Of a stretch of 64,000 bases of DNA, positions 7,460-15,771 are shown piece after piece (the first letter of the stretch is position 1; each line of letters starts with the position of its first letter). This DNA is from Sphingobacterium sp. UBA7855. GTDB taxonomy: Bacteria; Bacteroidota; Bacteroidia; Sphingobacteriales; Sphingobacteriaceae. The notes below the pieces were generated by a model that was not told where the DNA came from, made no database searches, and saw only the letters and a program-made list of their open reading frames with translations. The translations under genes were made by a program, and so were the position numbers. The stretch covers positions 229,510 through 293,509 of the forward strand of contig DLST01000007.1 in assembly GCA_002500745.1 (NCBI GenBank). The letters run 5' to 3'.

Positions 7460-9502
7460 ATGATACAAAAAGTCAAGTGGGGAACGCTGTCGATCGTTTT
7501 CATGATCATGTCATGTCAGTCAAATAAGAAAAGCGATACAGCTCAAACGGTCCGGACCAATTTTTTTGATGTTTCGGGAATGGATACCACGGTGCATCCA
7601 GGGGATAATTTTTTTGAGTATGCGAATGGAGCCTGGATGAAAAATACCCAGATTCCGGCATCTGAAACAGGATGGGGGTCGTTTTACATACTGGAGAATG
7701 AAAATTTGGAGAAGCTCCGATCGGTTTTGGAAAACGCTGCAAAAGGAGCTAATAAGAAGGGGTCCGATCAGCAAAAGGCAGGCGATTTCTATGCGAGTGG
7801 CATGGATACCGTGACCATCGATAAGTTGGGCGCAAAGCCGATCGAAGGAGCAATCCAGAAAATCAATGGACTGAAAAGCATCGATGAACTGATTGCGTAT
7901 GCCGCAGATGGATTTAAGGAGGGTGATGGTGATCTCTTTACGTTTTATGTCGCTGCAGATGATCGGATCAGTACGAAAAATGCATTGCAATTTTTTCAGG
8001 GCGGACTTAATCTGCCTGAAGCAAGTTATTACCTCGATCAGGATGATAAAGCAAAGAACATCAGAAAGGCTTATGTGGCTTATCTGGTTAAATTGTTTGG
8101 ATTGATCGGAGAGGGAGCCAACGCACAAAGATTGGCAGAGGACGTACTTCAGCTGGAAACCGCTATCGCCAAATCGCATGCGACGCCAGTAGAATTGCGT
8201 GATCCCGTTAAAAATTATCATAAATTTGCGGTGCAGGATTTCCAAAAGCAGACCCCAAATCTTAACTGGAAAGATATCCTAAATCGCTTGGATATCAAAA
8301 CCGATACCATCCTTGTGCAGCAGCCTAAATGTTATATTGCTTTAAATAATTTGTTGAAATCACAATCGCTAGAGGTCTGGAAGACAAAGCTAAAAGCAGA
8401 TTTAGCGAATGCTTCTGCTGACGCTTTGAGCAAGGAATTTCGGGAGGCTAAATTTGAGTTGTTTGGAAAAATATTGAATGGTCAGCGGCAGGAGAAAGAA
8501 CGCTGGAAATTAATGGTAAGCTCCGCAGATCAAAACTTGGGGGAGATTGTCGGAAAGTTATATGTGGATGAGTATTTTAAACCTGAAGCAAAGAAACGGA
8601 TGCTTGAACTGGTCGACAACCTGCAAAAGGTGTATAAAAGCCGCATCGAGCAATTGGACTGGATGACACCGGAGACCAAGAAGAAAGCAATCGAAAAATT
8701 GGAGGCCTTCACCAAGAAAATCGGTTACCCCGAAAAATGGAAAGATTATAAGGACGTGGAAGTGGCTAAAGATACCTATTATGCCAATTTACAGTCTGCA
8801 GCAAAACATGCTTATAAAGAAATGGTAGGCAAAATCGGTAAACCGGTTGACAAGTCGGAATGGCTGATGACAACACCTACGGTAAATGCATACTATAATC
8901 CGCCTTACAACGAAATTGTATTTCCAGCTGGGATATTGCAATTTCCATTTTTTGATGTGAACGCTGACGACGCCGTAAACTATGGCGCTATTGGCGCCGT
9001 TATCGGTCACGAGATGACCCACGGCTTTGATGATCAGGGACGTCAATATGATAAAGATGGTAATTTGACCGATTGGTGGACTGCGGTCGATGCAAAGCAG
9101 TTTACAGAAAGGGCCAATCACGTAGCGAAGTTATACAGTAGTTTCACTTTGTTGGACAATCAACATGTGAATGGTGAACTCACGCTGGGCGAAAATCTCG
9201 CTGATATTGGAGGGCTCAATATTGCCTATGACGCCTTTAAATTGACCAAGCAAGGGCAGGGGCAAGAGAAAATCGATGGTTTTACACCGGATCAACGCTT
9301 CTTCCTGAGTTTCGCGCAGATGTGGCGCGTAAAGAGTAGTGATGAAAGAATGCGTTTGCGCTTAAAAGTCGATCCGCATAGCCCCGAACAATTTCGCGTA
9401 AATGGCCCCGTGTATAATATGGAGGCTTTCTATAAGGCATTTAATATACAGCCCACGGCAAAAATGTATGTGGCACCCGAGAAGAGAGTTTTGGTTTGGT
9501 AA
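7460..9502 (+). CDS. M13 family zinc metallopeptidase (neprilysin/PepO-like) lipoprotein
   Basis: 680 residues, usual length for bacterial PepO-type enzymes. The N-terminus is a lipoprotein signal with lipobox IMSC (Cys19), so the protein is anchored in the cell envelope. The M13 zinc site is complete: HEMTH at residues 517-521 and the third ligand Glu578 in GENLADIGG; NAYYNPPYNEIVFPAG is the substrate-binding NAYY region. It cleaves oligopeptides. It probably shares a transcript with the GNAT-nitrilase gene 29 bases upstream. Confidence 0.95.
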   Translation: MIQKVKWGTLSIVFMIMSCQSNKKSDTAQTVRTNFFDVSGMDTTVHPGDNFFEYANGAWMKNTQIPASETGWGSFYILENENLEKLRSVLENAAKGANKKGSDQQKAGDFYASGMDTVTIDKLGAKPIEGAIQKINGLKSIDELIAYAADGFKEGDGDLFTFYVAADDRISTKNALQFFQGGLNLPEASYYLDQDDKAKNIRKAYVAYLVKLFGLIGEGANAQRLAEDVLQLETAIAKSHATPVELRDPVKNYHKFAVQDFQKQTPNLNWKDILNRLDIKTDTILVQQPKCYIALNNLLKSQSLEVWKTKLKADLANASADALSKEFREAKFELFGKILNGQRQEKERWKLMVSSADQNLGEIVGKLYVDEYFKPEAKKRMLELVDNLQKVYKSRIEQLDWMTPETKKKAIEKLEAFTKKIGYPEKWKDYKDVEVAKDTYYANLQSAAKHAYKEMVGKIGKPVDKSEWLMTTPTVNAYYNPPYNEIVFPAGILQFPFFDVNADDAVNYGAIGAVIGHEMTHGFDDQGRQYDKDGNLTDWWTAVDAKQFTERANHVAKLYSSFTLLDNQHVNGELTLGENLADIGGLNIAYDAFKLTKQGQGQEKIDGFTPDQRFFLSFAQMWRVKSSDERMRLRLKVDPHSPEQFRVNGPVYNMEAFYKAFNIQPTAKMYVAPEKRVLVW

Positions 9503-9597
9503 TAACTTTTGGGGACGAATGGTATTGTCTTGATGCTCCTTAGGGCAATACTATGCAAAAAATAACGTTTAAGTAGAAATGAAAATATAAATTTGTC

Positions 9598-9628
9598 TTT
9601 GAATTGTGAGAAAAACTGATTACTTTTG
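9598..9628 (+). promoter_or_regulatory. Bacteroidota-type promoter of rplU-rpmA
   Basis: TTTG at 9598-9601, exactly 19 bases, then TACTTTTG at 9621-9628, a full match to the Bacteroidota consensus. The transcript would start about 9632, giving a leader of ~31 bases before the rplU ATG. Confidence 0.85.
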
Positions 9629-9662
9629 CCCTTCATTTAATAACACATTTAATTAATTAACA

Positions 9663-9974
9663 ATGTACGCAATAGTAAATATAGCAGGACAGCAATTTAA
9701 AGTTGCAAAAGACCAGTTCCTTTTTGTACACCGTTTACAAGGAGATGAAGGCGCTAGTATTGAATTTGACAATGTATTGTTAGCAGAAGACGGTGGTAAA
9801 TTTACCATTGGTACACCTAGCGTTGCTGGTGCAAAAGTTTCGGCTAAAATTTTGTCTCATTTAAAAGGCGATAAAGTTATCGTTTTCAAGAAAAAACGTC
9901 GTAAAGGCTACAAAAAGAAAAACGGTCACCGTCAACAATTTTCTAAAATCCAGATCACTGGTATTACGTTATAA
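9663..9974 (+). CDS. rplU: 50S ribosomal protein L21
   Basis: 103 residues, standard L21 length. Begins [14 protein letters not shown] and ends with the basic [16 protein letters not shown] segment characteristic of bL21, which binds 23S rRNA. It forms the usual operon with rpmA 44 bases downstream; a consensus promoter lies upstream and a terminator follows rpmA. Confidence 0.98.
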   Translation: MYAIVNIAGQQFKVAKDQFLFVHRLQGDEGASIEFDNVLLAEDGGKFTIGTPSVAGAKVSAKILSHLKGDKVIVFKKKRRKGYKKKNGHRQQFSKIQITGITL

Positions 9975-10018
9975 TTGAATTTTTAATCAGACAAACAGTC
10001 TTAAATTAAGATAAAGAA

Positions 10019-10282
10019 ATGGCACACAAAAAAGGTGCGGGTAGTTCGAAGAACGGCCGTGAGTCACATAGCAAGCGTTTAGGTATCAAAATCTTCGGTG
10101 GTCAACAAGCAATCGCTGGTAACATCATCGTACGCCAACGCGGTACACAACACAATCCCGACACAAATGTTGGTATTGGTAAAGACCACACATTGTTCGC
10201 TTTAGTAGACGGTAAAGTAGTTTTCCGTAAAAAAGCTAACAATAAATCTTATGTATCTGTAGTTCCTACAGAACAAGCATAA
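10019..10282 (+). CDS. rpmA: 50S ribosomal protein L27
   Basis: 87 residues. Begins [20 protein letters not shown] and contains [27 protein letters not shown] sequence (residues ~40-62), diagnostic of bL27, whose N-terminal tail reaches the peptidyl-transferase centre. No cleavable N-terminal extension of the Firmicutes kind is present. Co-transcribed with rplU. Confidence 0.98.
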   Translation: MAHKKGAGSSKNGRESHSKRLGIKIFGGQQAIAGNIIVRQRGTQHNPDTNVGIGKDHTLFALVDGKVVFRKKANNKSYVSVVPTEQA

Positions 10283-10304
10283 GGTTATGCAACAATATTT
10301 GAAG

Positions 10305-10335
10305 AGGCATCAAGAAATTGATGCCTTTTTTATTT
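10305..10335 (+). terminator. Rho-independent terminator of rplU-rpmA
   Basis: 9-bp stem AGGCATCAA / TTGATGCCT, GAAA tetraloop, then TTTTTTATTTTT. Confidence 0.9.
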
Positions 10336-10790
10336 TTACTACTTATCTGCTTATTCCTCATGCCTGCGGTCGCCACTGGCCGGCTCTACAGCTGTCGCAA
10401 TAATGTACTGACACCATCTTAAAACGTTTGGTTGCAGCATAGCGCTATTCAAATGTCTCATCCCGCCGTAGGCTATATCGTCTGGCTTGATAATGAACTG
10501 TTTAAATTTTTAAACAGATTTAAATTGTTATTTTCTGTTAAATGTAACTGCTTTGGTACAATTTTTATAAACTATTAGTGTTTTAAAATAAACGCCAATT
10601 GATGAAATATCGACACAGATTGAACAGAAATTTACAAGCAGTAGCAGCGAAGCCCGCTTAATTTATATATCTGGATACGATATGCGTGTGTAGACGAGAT
10701 GATAATAGCTATTTTATACCAATAACAGCGCGTAATGTGATGCATTTATGTGTCCATATCATGCAGACAAGAACGAATAAATACTTACAT
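10336..10790. other. Long intergenic region before two lipoprotein genes
   Basis: No credible gene. It contains a perfect 9-bp inverted repeat, CTGTTTAAA-TT-TTTAAACAG, at 10498-10517, which could be a protein-binding site, and AT-rich sequence that probably holds the promoter of the downstream gene. An in-frame extension of the downstream gene to 10686 exists but lacks a signal-like N-terminus and is not accepted as the start. Confidence 0.4.
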
Positions 10791-11534
10791 ATGAAATACA
10801 ATAAGTTGGGATATGGTATGTGCGCTGGATTATTTGCCTGTTCATTCTATTCCTGTAGTTCCATTTATATGCCCAATGTGCCATCCGCGCCAATGTTTAC
10901 AGAAGCTGGGGAAGTGTATGTTTCGGGTAATATTAATACCAAAGCTAATGTATCGGCCAACCTCGGTGTCGCGGTCACAGATCACGTGGCGGTGATTGCC
11001 AACGGTTCTTATGTGGACAGTAGATCCAATATCAAAGACTATGCGCAAAAAATGGGAGAAGCGGGAATAGGCTATTATACACGGTTTGGCCGTAAAAATA
11101 ACCGCGTATTTGAGGTTTATGGCGGTTATGGGGTGGGCAATACGAATGTACTAGATAAGCGTTCATCGACCATGGGACAGGCTATTGTGGAAACGAAGGA
11201 TATGGATTTTGACAAAGTATTTGTGCAGGTCAATTTTTCATCAGAAAAAAAGGATGCCCTGAAACTATTTGGTAACCGGCATGACATCGATTATGGTACC
11301 ATCATCCGTCTCAGTAATATGCGCATGAAGAATTTTGCCATCGATGGCCTTCCGGCAGAAAAAGAAGAAAATATGCTGGTCGAGCCTGTATTTTATACCC
11401 GGATGGGGCTTGGAAAAGGGTGGAAGCTGCAATATACAAATGGTATGGTTTTCGGTCTAAAAAGTAATACCTATTTAAAAGCAGGTTATCCATTGTTTAC
11501 GTTGGGAGTTTTATATAAATTTGGAGGAAAATAG
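10791..11534 (+). CDS. Putative outer-membrane-associated lipoprotein, unrecognised family
   Basis: 247 residues from the ATG at 10791, chosen because it gives a lipoprotein signal (MKYNKLGYGMCAGLFACS) with lipobox FYSC and Cys22; an upstream ATG at 10686 would bury it. The mature part alternates short hydrophobic strands and glycine/aromatic turns (NLGVAVTDHVAVIANGSY, FEVYGGYGVGN, PLFTLGVLYKFGG), suggesting an eight- to ten-stranded beta-barrel-like fold. No enzyme motif. The next gene begins five bases later, so the two are an operon encoding envelope proteins. Confidence 0.7.
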   Translation: MKYNKLGYGMCAGLFACSFYSCSSIYMPNVPSAPMFTEAGEVYVSGNINTKANVSANLGVAVTDHVAVIANGSYVDSRSNIKDYAQKMGEAGIGYYTRFGRKNNRVFEVYGGYGVGNTNVLDKRSSTMGQAIVETKDMDFDKVFVQVNFSSEKKDALKLFGNRHDIDYGTIIRLSNMRMKNFAIDGLPAEKEENMLVEPVFYTRMGLGKGWKLQYTNGMVFGLKSNTYLKAGYPLFTLGVLYKFGGK

Positions 11535-11539
11535 CGGCT

Positions 11540-12130
11540 ATGAACAAGAAAATATTATTGGCGTTTTTTGTAGTGCTGGGTGTGTTTATATCCGGCTGTG
11601 GAATAAATCGGCAAAAAGCGCAGATCGAGAACTTGGCGAAATGTAAGTTCGATGTAGAATCGGTGGATAGTATCCGCTTGGCAGGGACATCGCTGCAACG
11701 ACTGATCAGAAATAATCAGATTGACTTAGGGGCAGCGCCAAGCTTAGCATTGGCGTATCTTCGGAAAGATATTCCCTTAGACGCTGTTATCCGGCTTAAA
11801 ATAGATAATCCGACGCTTAAGAAAGCGTCTATTAATAAATTCCAGTATATCATTCTTTACGGTGGGCAGCAGCTTGTTGAAGGTATTGTCAATCAATCCT
11901 TACAAATAGAACCCGGACAATCTACGATCGCTAATGTACGTATAGCAACCAATATCTACGATTTGTTGAAAAATTCGGATCTACAGGATTTTTTAATGTC
12001 AAGCGATGAAAATAAAAAAGGAATATTCACGTTAAAAGTGAAACCTTCAATCAATATCGCTGGTCAATCTGTTTTCTATCCGGGCTATATTACCATAGAT
12101 AAAGCGGTAAGCCGCAAGATCCTACTTTAG
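11540..12130 (+). CDS. Putative lipoprotein with LEA-type-2/WHy-like domain
   Basis: 196 residues. Lipoprotein signal MNKKILLAFFVVLGVFISGC with Cys20. The mature part has features reminiscent of LEA-14/WHy beta-sandwich proteins (DAVIRLKIDNPTLKKASINKFQY, then an operator-like second half), a family found in envelope stress proteins. The resemblance is from memory and moderate. It begins five bases after the preceding lipoprotein gene and is followed by a terminator-like hairpin at 12157. Confidence 0.65.
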   Translation: MNKKILLAFFVVLGVFISGCGINRQKAQIENLAKCKFDVESVDSIRLAGTSLQRLIRNNQIDLGAAPSLALAYLRKDIPLDAVIRLKIDNPTLKKASINKFQYIILYGGQQLVEGIVNQSLQIEPGQSTIANVRIATNIYDLLKNSDLQDFLMSSDENKKGIFTLKVKPSINIAGQSVFYPGYITIDKAVSRKILL

Positions 12131-12156
12131 CGTATCGGTGTAAGCGATAAGATAAT

Positions 12157-12188
12157 AAGGTTTTTCATGAAAGTGGAAAACCTTTTTT
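12157..12188 (+). terminator. Probable terminator of the lipoprotein pair
   Basis: 8-bp stem AAGGTTTT / AAAACCTT with a 12-base loop and a run of six T. Confidence 0.7.
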
Positions 12189-12410
12189 GTTTGTTCGGCA
12201 GACAATGGATCGGTTAAAGGCAGTTTAGCATTTGCGTTTAAAACTGTGAGCCTAGTTGAAGTGGGGGAGATTGTAGGGAATGATTTTGCTAAACCGTTAT
12301 TACAAATAGACTATTATGTGAAGAATTAAACTGTAATAAAAAAGTTATAGTGTCAAAGTGTAAAGTATACACCTTATTTTATATTTTAGTCTTTAATTAC
12401 AAACCTAAAT
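12189..12410 (+). other. Intergenic region with a coding-like relic and the operon promoter region
   Basis: Codons from about 12201 to the stop at 12327-12329 form an open frame without start codon that reads plausibly as a C-terminal protein piece (ending KPLLQIDYYVKN); it may be a relic of a lost gene. Nearer the next gene are an inverted repeat GTGTA-N5-TACAC (12358-12372) and a near-consensus -7 box TATATTTT (12380-12387), which together could form the control region of the downstream operon. Confidence 0.35.
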
Positions 12411-13379
12411 ATGTTTAAAAAAATCTTTATTCCTGTTTTATTATTGACTGGTGTGCATGCTATGGCGCAAAAGACCTTTGAGCCTTACGAGCAGTCTATT
12501 GAAGGAACTAATTTGACATTTAAAATGCTCGCCATCCCAGGTGGTAGCTTTAAAATGGGAAGCACGAGTGGAGGTAAGGTGGATGAAAAGCCTGCACATG
12601 AGGTGAAATTGGATCCATTTTGGATGGGTCAATATGAAGTAACATGGGATCTGTTTGAGCCATTTCTCTATAAAGACTATGAAATTGCAAAGAGTAAGGA
12701 CGGCCAAATAAGTAAAGAAATCGATGCTGTTACTCGTCCTACCAAGCCGTATTTGGATATGACTTTTGGTTTTGGGAAAGAAGGACATCCAGCGCTGGCA
12801 ATGACGCATTACAATGCCATCCAATTCTGTAAATGGCTATATGTGCGTACCGGCGTGTTTTATCGTTTGCCCACAGAGGCGGAGTGGGAGTATGCTGCCA
12901 GAGCAGGTTCCAAGACGGCGTATTTTTTCGGTGATCAAGCAACGCAACTAGCAGATTATGCTTGGTTTAAAGAAAATGCGGAAGAGAAAACACATGTTGT
13001 CGGACAAAAGAAGCCAAACCCCTGGGGGCTTTATGATATTTATGGCAATGTAGCGGAGTGGACTTACGACCAATATAAAGCCGATAGCTACAGCGAAGGT
13101 ACGGGAAAGGTGTTGACCAACCCGGTAGTGTTGCCGACTACCCTCTATCCACATGTTGTCCGTGGTGGTGCATTCGATAGCGCGGCTGATGACCTTCGTT
13201 CGGCGGCTCGGGGAGCTTCAGATCCAGTATGGAAGCAACTGGATCCGCAAGTACCAAAAAGTAACTGGTGGTTTCCGGAAGCACCTTTTGTCGGATTGCG
13301 ATTGGTAAGACCGGCTAATCCGCCTAGCCATGAGGAGATTATGGCGTATTATGATAAAAAACCAATTAAAGATTTTTAA
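12411..13379 (+). CDS. SUMF1/FGE-sulfatase-domain secreted protein, catalytic cysteines absent
   Basis: 322 residues with a cleavable signal peptide (ending around VHAMA-Q). The rest is a formylglycine-generating-enzyme-like (SUMF1) domain: AIPGGSFKMGS, P-x-HEVKLDPFWMGQYEVTW, YRLPTEAEWEYAARAG, NPWGLYDIYGNVAEW and FVGLRLVRP are all classic. The region that carries the two active-site cysteines in true FGE (before the final GxR) contains none here, so it is unlikely to convert sulfatase Cys to formylglycine and may act as a binding or scaffold protein. First gene of an eight-gene operon running to 21867. Confidence 0.88.
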   Translation: MFKKIFIPVLLLTGVHAMAQKTFEPYEQSIEGTNLTFKMLAIPGGSFKMGSTSGGKVDEKPAHEVKLDPFWMGQYEVTWDLFEPFLYKDYEIAKSKDGQISKEIDAVTRPTKPYLDMTFGFGKEGHPALAMTHYNAIQFCKWLYVRTGVFYRLPTEAEWEYAARAGSKTAYFFGDQATQLADYAWFKENAEEKTHVVGQKKPNPWGLYDIYGNVAEWTYDQYKADSYSEGTGKVLTNPVVLPTTLYPHVVRGGAFDSAADDLRSAARGASDPVWKQLDPQVPKSNWWFPEAPFVGLRLVRPANPPSHEEIMAYYDKKPIKDF

Positions 13380-13406
13380 AAATAAAATAATCAATATAAA
13401 ACTGTT

Positions 13407-14720
13407 ATGGAGAATCTAGAAAGAAGAGATTTTATTAAAACTTCTGCCGTAGTGGCGGGTGGCGCAATGTTGAGTTCGTTACCGCTATCGGGTGCCTATG
13501 CTGCAGGTTCGGACGTCATCAAAGTTGCCTTAGTCGGCTGCGGGGGCCGGGGAACAGGAGCCACTTTCGATGCACTGAGCTCAGGAATGAACATCAAGGT
13601 TGTCGCGTTGGCCGATGCCTTTAAAGATAATTTAGATAGTACTTATAATACCCTCAAAGAAAAATGGCAAGATAAGATCGATGTGAGCGACAACCATAAA
13701 TTTGTCGGATTTGATGCTTATAAAGATGCAATTCAATTGGCAGATGTGGTTATCTTAGCGACGCCGCCGGGGTTTAGGCCGACACATTTCGAGGAAGCAG
13801 TCCGTCAGGGTAAGCATGTTTTCATGGAAAAACCCGTCGCCGTTGATATCCCGGGGGTGCAACAGGTGTTGCGGGCAGCGGCAGAAGCAAAGCGCAAAAA
13901 ACTGAATGTTGTTGTGGGTTTGCAACGCCGTTATCAAACAAATTACCGGGAGGCTATCAAACGTATCCAAGAAGGTGCCATCGGTGATGTGACATCGGGA
14001 CAAGTATATTGGAACTCGGGCGGTGTATGGGTGCGTCCACGCAAACCGGAACAGACAGAAATGGAATATCAAATGCGTAACTGGTATTATTTCAACTGGT
14101 TGTGCGGTGACCATATCGTCGAACAGCATGTGCACAATATCGATATTGCCAACTGGGTAAAAGTAGCTTATCCGGTATCGATTCAAGGCACCGGAAGTAG
14201 GGCGCATCGTACCGGTAAAGAGTATGGCGAAATATACGATAACTTTGCATTAGAGTTGACTTATGCCGATAACAGTGTTGTCTATAGCCAGTGCAGACAC
14301 TTTGAAGGCATTCATAACCGGGTTGACGAACAATTCCAGGCAACCAAAGGACGTGCGTATCTCTCTGCGGGGGGACAGGCTGTGTTGTACGACTGGAAAG
14401 GAAAAGAAATCTATCGGCACGACCCGAAAGGGAATCCAAATCCCTATCAGCAAGAACATAAAGAACTTTTTGCGGCCATTTCTAAAGGGGAATATAAATT
14501 TGATAATGCTGAATACGGTGCTTACAGTACATTGACCGGTATCATCGGACGTATTGCTTGTTACACAGGTAAGGTAATCAAGTGGGACGAGGCATTGAAA
14601 TCGACCATTAAATTGGGGCCGGATGTACTCGCGTGGGATGCAAAACCAAAATTGCTGCCCGATGCAGAGGGCTTTTATCCAGTGGCAGTGCCTGGCCAAA
14701 ATACAAACCTTTATATTTAA
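13407..14720 (+). CDS. Tat-exported Gfo/Idh/MocA family oxidoreductase
   Basis: 437 residues. The N-terminus has a twin-arginine signal (ERRDFIKTSAVVAGG, Arg6-Arg7). Then a Rossmann fold with VALVGCGGRGTG, and the family's MEKPVAVD motif, which holds the catalytic Lys (EKP). The C-terminal half is the Gfo/Idh alpha/beta domain (YYFNWLCGDHIVEQHVHNID has the catalytic-region His/Asp). NAD(P)-dependent dehydrogenases of this kind oxidise or reduce sugars and cyclitols; Tat export implies a tightly held cofactor, as in glucose-fructose oxidoreductase. It lies 27 bases after the SUMF1 gene and 12 before apbE. Confidence 0.92.
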   Translation: MENLERRDFIKTSAVVAGGAMLSSLPLSGAYAAGSDVIKVALVGCGGRGTGATFDALSSGMNIKVVALADAFKDNLDSTYNTLKEKWQDKIDVSDNHKFVGFDAYKDAIQLADVVILATPPGFRPTHFEEAVRQGKHVFMEKPVAVDIPGVQQVLRAAAEAKRKKLNVVVGLQRRYQTNYREAIKRIQEGAIGDVTSGQVYWNSGGVWVRPRKPEQTEMEYQMRNWYYFNWLCGDHIVEQHVHNIDIANWVKVAYPVSIQGTGSRAHRTGKEYGEIYDNFALELTYADNSVVYSQCRHFEGIHNRVDEQFQATKGRAYLSAGGQAVLYDWKGKEIYRHDPKGNPNPYQQEHKELFAAISKGEYKFDNAEYGAYSTLTGIIGRIACYTGKVIKWDEALKSTIKLGPDVLAWDAKPKLLPDAEGFYPVAVPGQNTNLYI

Positions 14721-14732
14721 GCTTTTAGGCTG

Positions 14733-15755
14733 ATGGAATTAAAGTGTTATGTGTGCATCCTATTTTTTAGTATCGTTTGTCGCATGCATGTACAGGCGCA
14801 AATTCCGTTGCCTGAATTACACAAATTTAAGCTGGAAGGGCCCGCACAGGGGACACAATTCCATATCACTTATTTTGCTTCCGACAGTCTCTTGAGACGG
14901 TCGGAAGTTGATAGTATATTGACGGCCATTGATTTGTCGATGTCAATCTATCGCAAAGACTCGAAAATATCTCAGTTCAATACCGATTCGGTTAAGTCTA
15001 TTGTCATGGATAACCACATGGCCAAGGTGATAAAAGCTTCTTTTAAGTATCATAAATTATCACATGGTCAATTTGATATTACGATTGCCCCGTTGGTCAA
15101 CCTTTGGGGCTTTGGTGCATATAAGAGTGTCGCAGCCCCAGATTCGGCGACGGTATTGCGAGTGAAGGAACTTGTTGGCATGCAGTATTTGAAGGTGAGC
15201 GGGAATCGGCTGATCAAGAAGAAAAAGGGCGTTAAAATCGATGTCAATGGTATTGCACAGGGCTATACGGTCGATTTTTTGGCGGACTATCTTGAGCGAA
15301 AGGGAATTGTCAATTATATCGTTGAGGTCGGTGGTGAAATTAGGGCTTCGGGTACGCCACCTGCGGGGCAGGGGTTTTCCATTGGTATCGTTCAGCCTGA
15401 TGATACTGGCGGTGAAGAATTGATTACTGCTGTGGCGCAGCTGAGAGCGGGTGCCCTGACCACGGCTGGTAGTTTCGAAAAGTATATTCAATATAAAGGG
15501 AAAAAATTGGGACACCATATCGATCCCGTTTCAGGTTTTCCATATACGAGCGATATCCTAAGTGTCAGCGTCTATGCAAAAACTGCGATGGAAGCAGATG
15601 CACTGGATAATTATTTTATGGGCATGGAACCCGATAAAGTGATGACAGAAGCCAAAAAATTTAAAGATGTGGCAGTATTTGTCATTTTTAAAGATAAAAA
15701 TCAAACCATTCAAACGATTTATTCGGAGGGATTTGGTAAATTATTTAAAAATTAA
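14733..15755 (+). CDS. apbE: FAD:protein FMN transferase (ApbE family)
   Basis: 340 residues with an N-terminal signal (hydrophobic stretch, cleavage likely after VQA). ApbE attaches FMN covalently from FAD to a Thr/Ser in exported flavoproteins. Family marks are GTQFHITYF near the N-terminus, DLSMSIYRKDSKISQFN, KIDVNGIAQGYTVD (Mg/FAD site) and GALTTAGSFEKY followed by GHHIDPVSGFP. No FMN-binding-domain protein with a recognisable flavinylation motif is encoded in this window, so the client is unknown. It is embedded in the sugar-oxidation operon between a Gfo/Idh gene and a TIM-barrel gene. Confidence 0.93.
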   Translation: MELKCYVCILFFSIVCRMHVQAQIPLPELHKFKLEGPAQGTQFHITYFASDSLLRRSEVDSILTAIDLSMSIYRKDSKISQFNTDSVKSIVMDNHMAKVIKASFKYHKLSHGQFDITIAPLVNLWGFGAYKSVAAPDSATVLRVKELVGMQYLKVSGNRLIKKKKGVKIDVNGIAQGYTVDFLADYLERKGIVNYIVEVGGEIRASGTPPAGQGFSIGIVQPDDTGGEELITAVAQLRAGALTTAGSFEKYIQYKGKKLGHHIDPVSGFPYTSDILSVSVYAKTAMEADALDNYFMGMEPDKVMTEAKKFKDVAVFVIFKDKNQTIQTIYSEGFGKLFKN

Positions 15756-15771
15756 TCAATTATAAAATAAA

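Noticed and set aside
7520..8245. 241-codon antisense open frame inside the M13 peptidase gene
   Set aside because: Shadow of a strongly supported gene; no motif and implausible amino-acid text.
12411..13379. Maturase for the sulfatases at 57580 and 59189
   Set aside because: Active-site cysteines absent and located in a different operon 44 kb away.
14092..14699. Antisense frames of 115-149 codons inside the first Gfo/Idh gene
   Set aside because: Shadows of a gene with clear Rossmann and EKP motifs; none has domain-like text.
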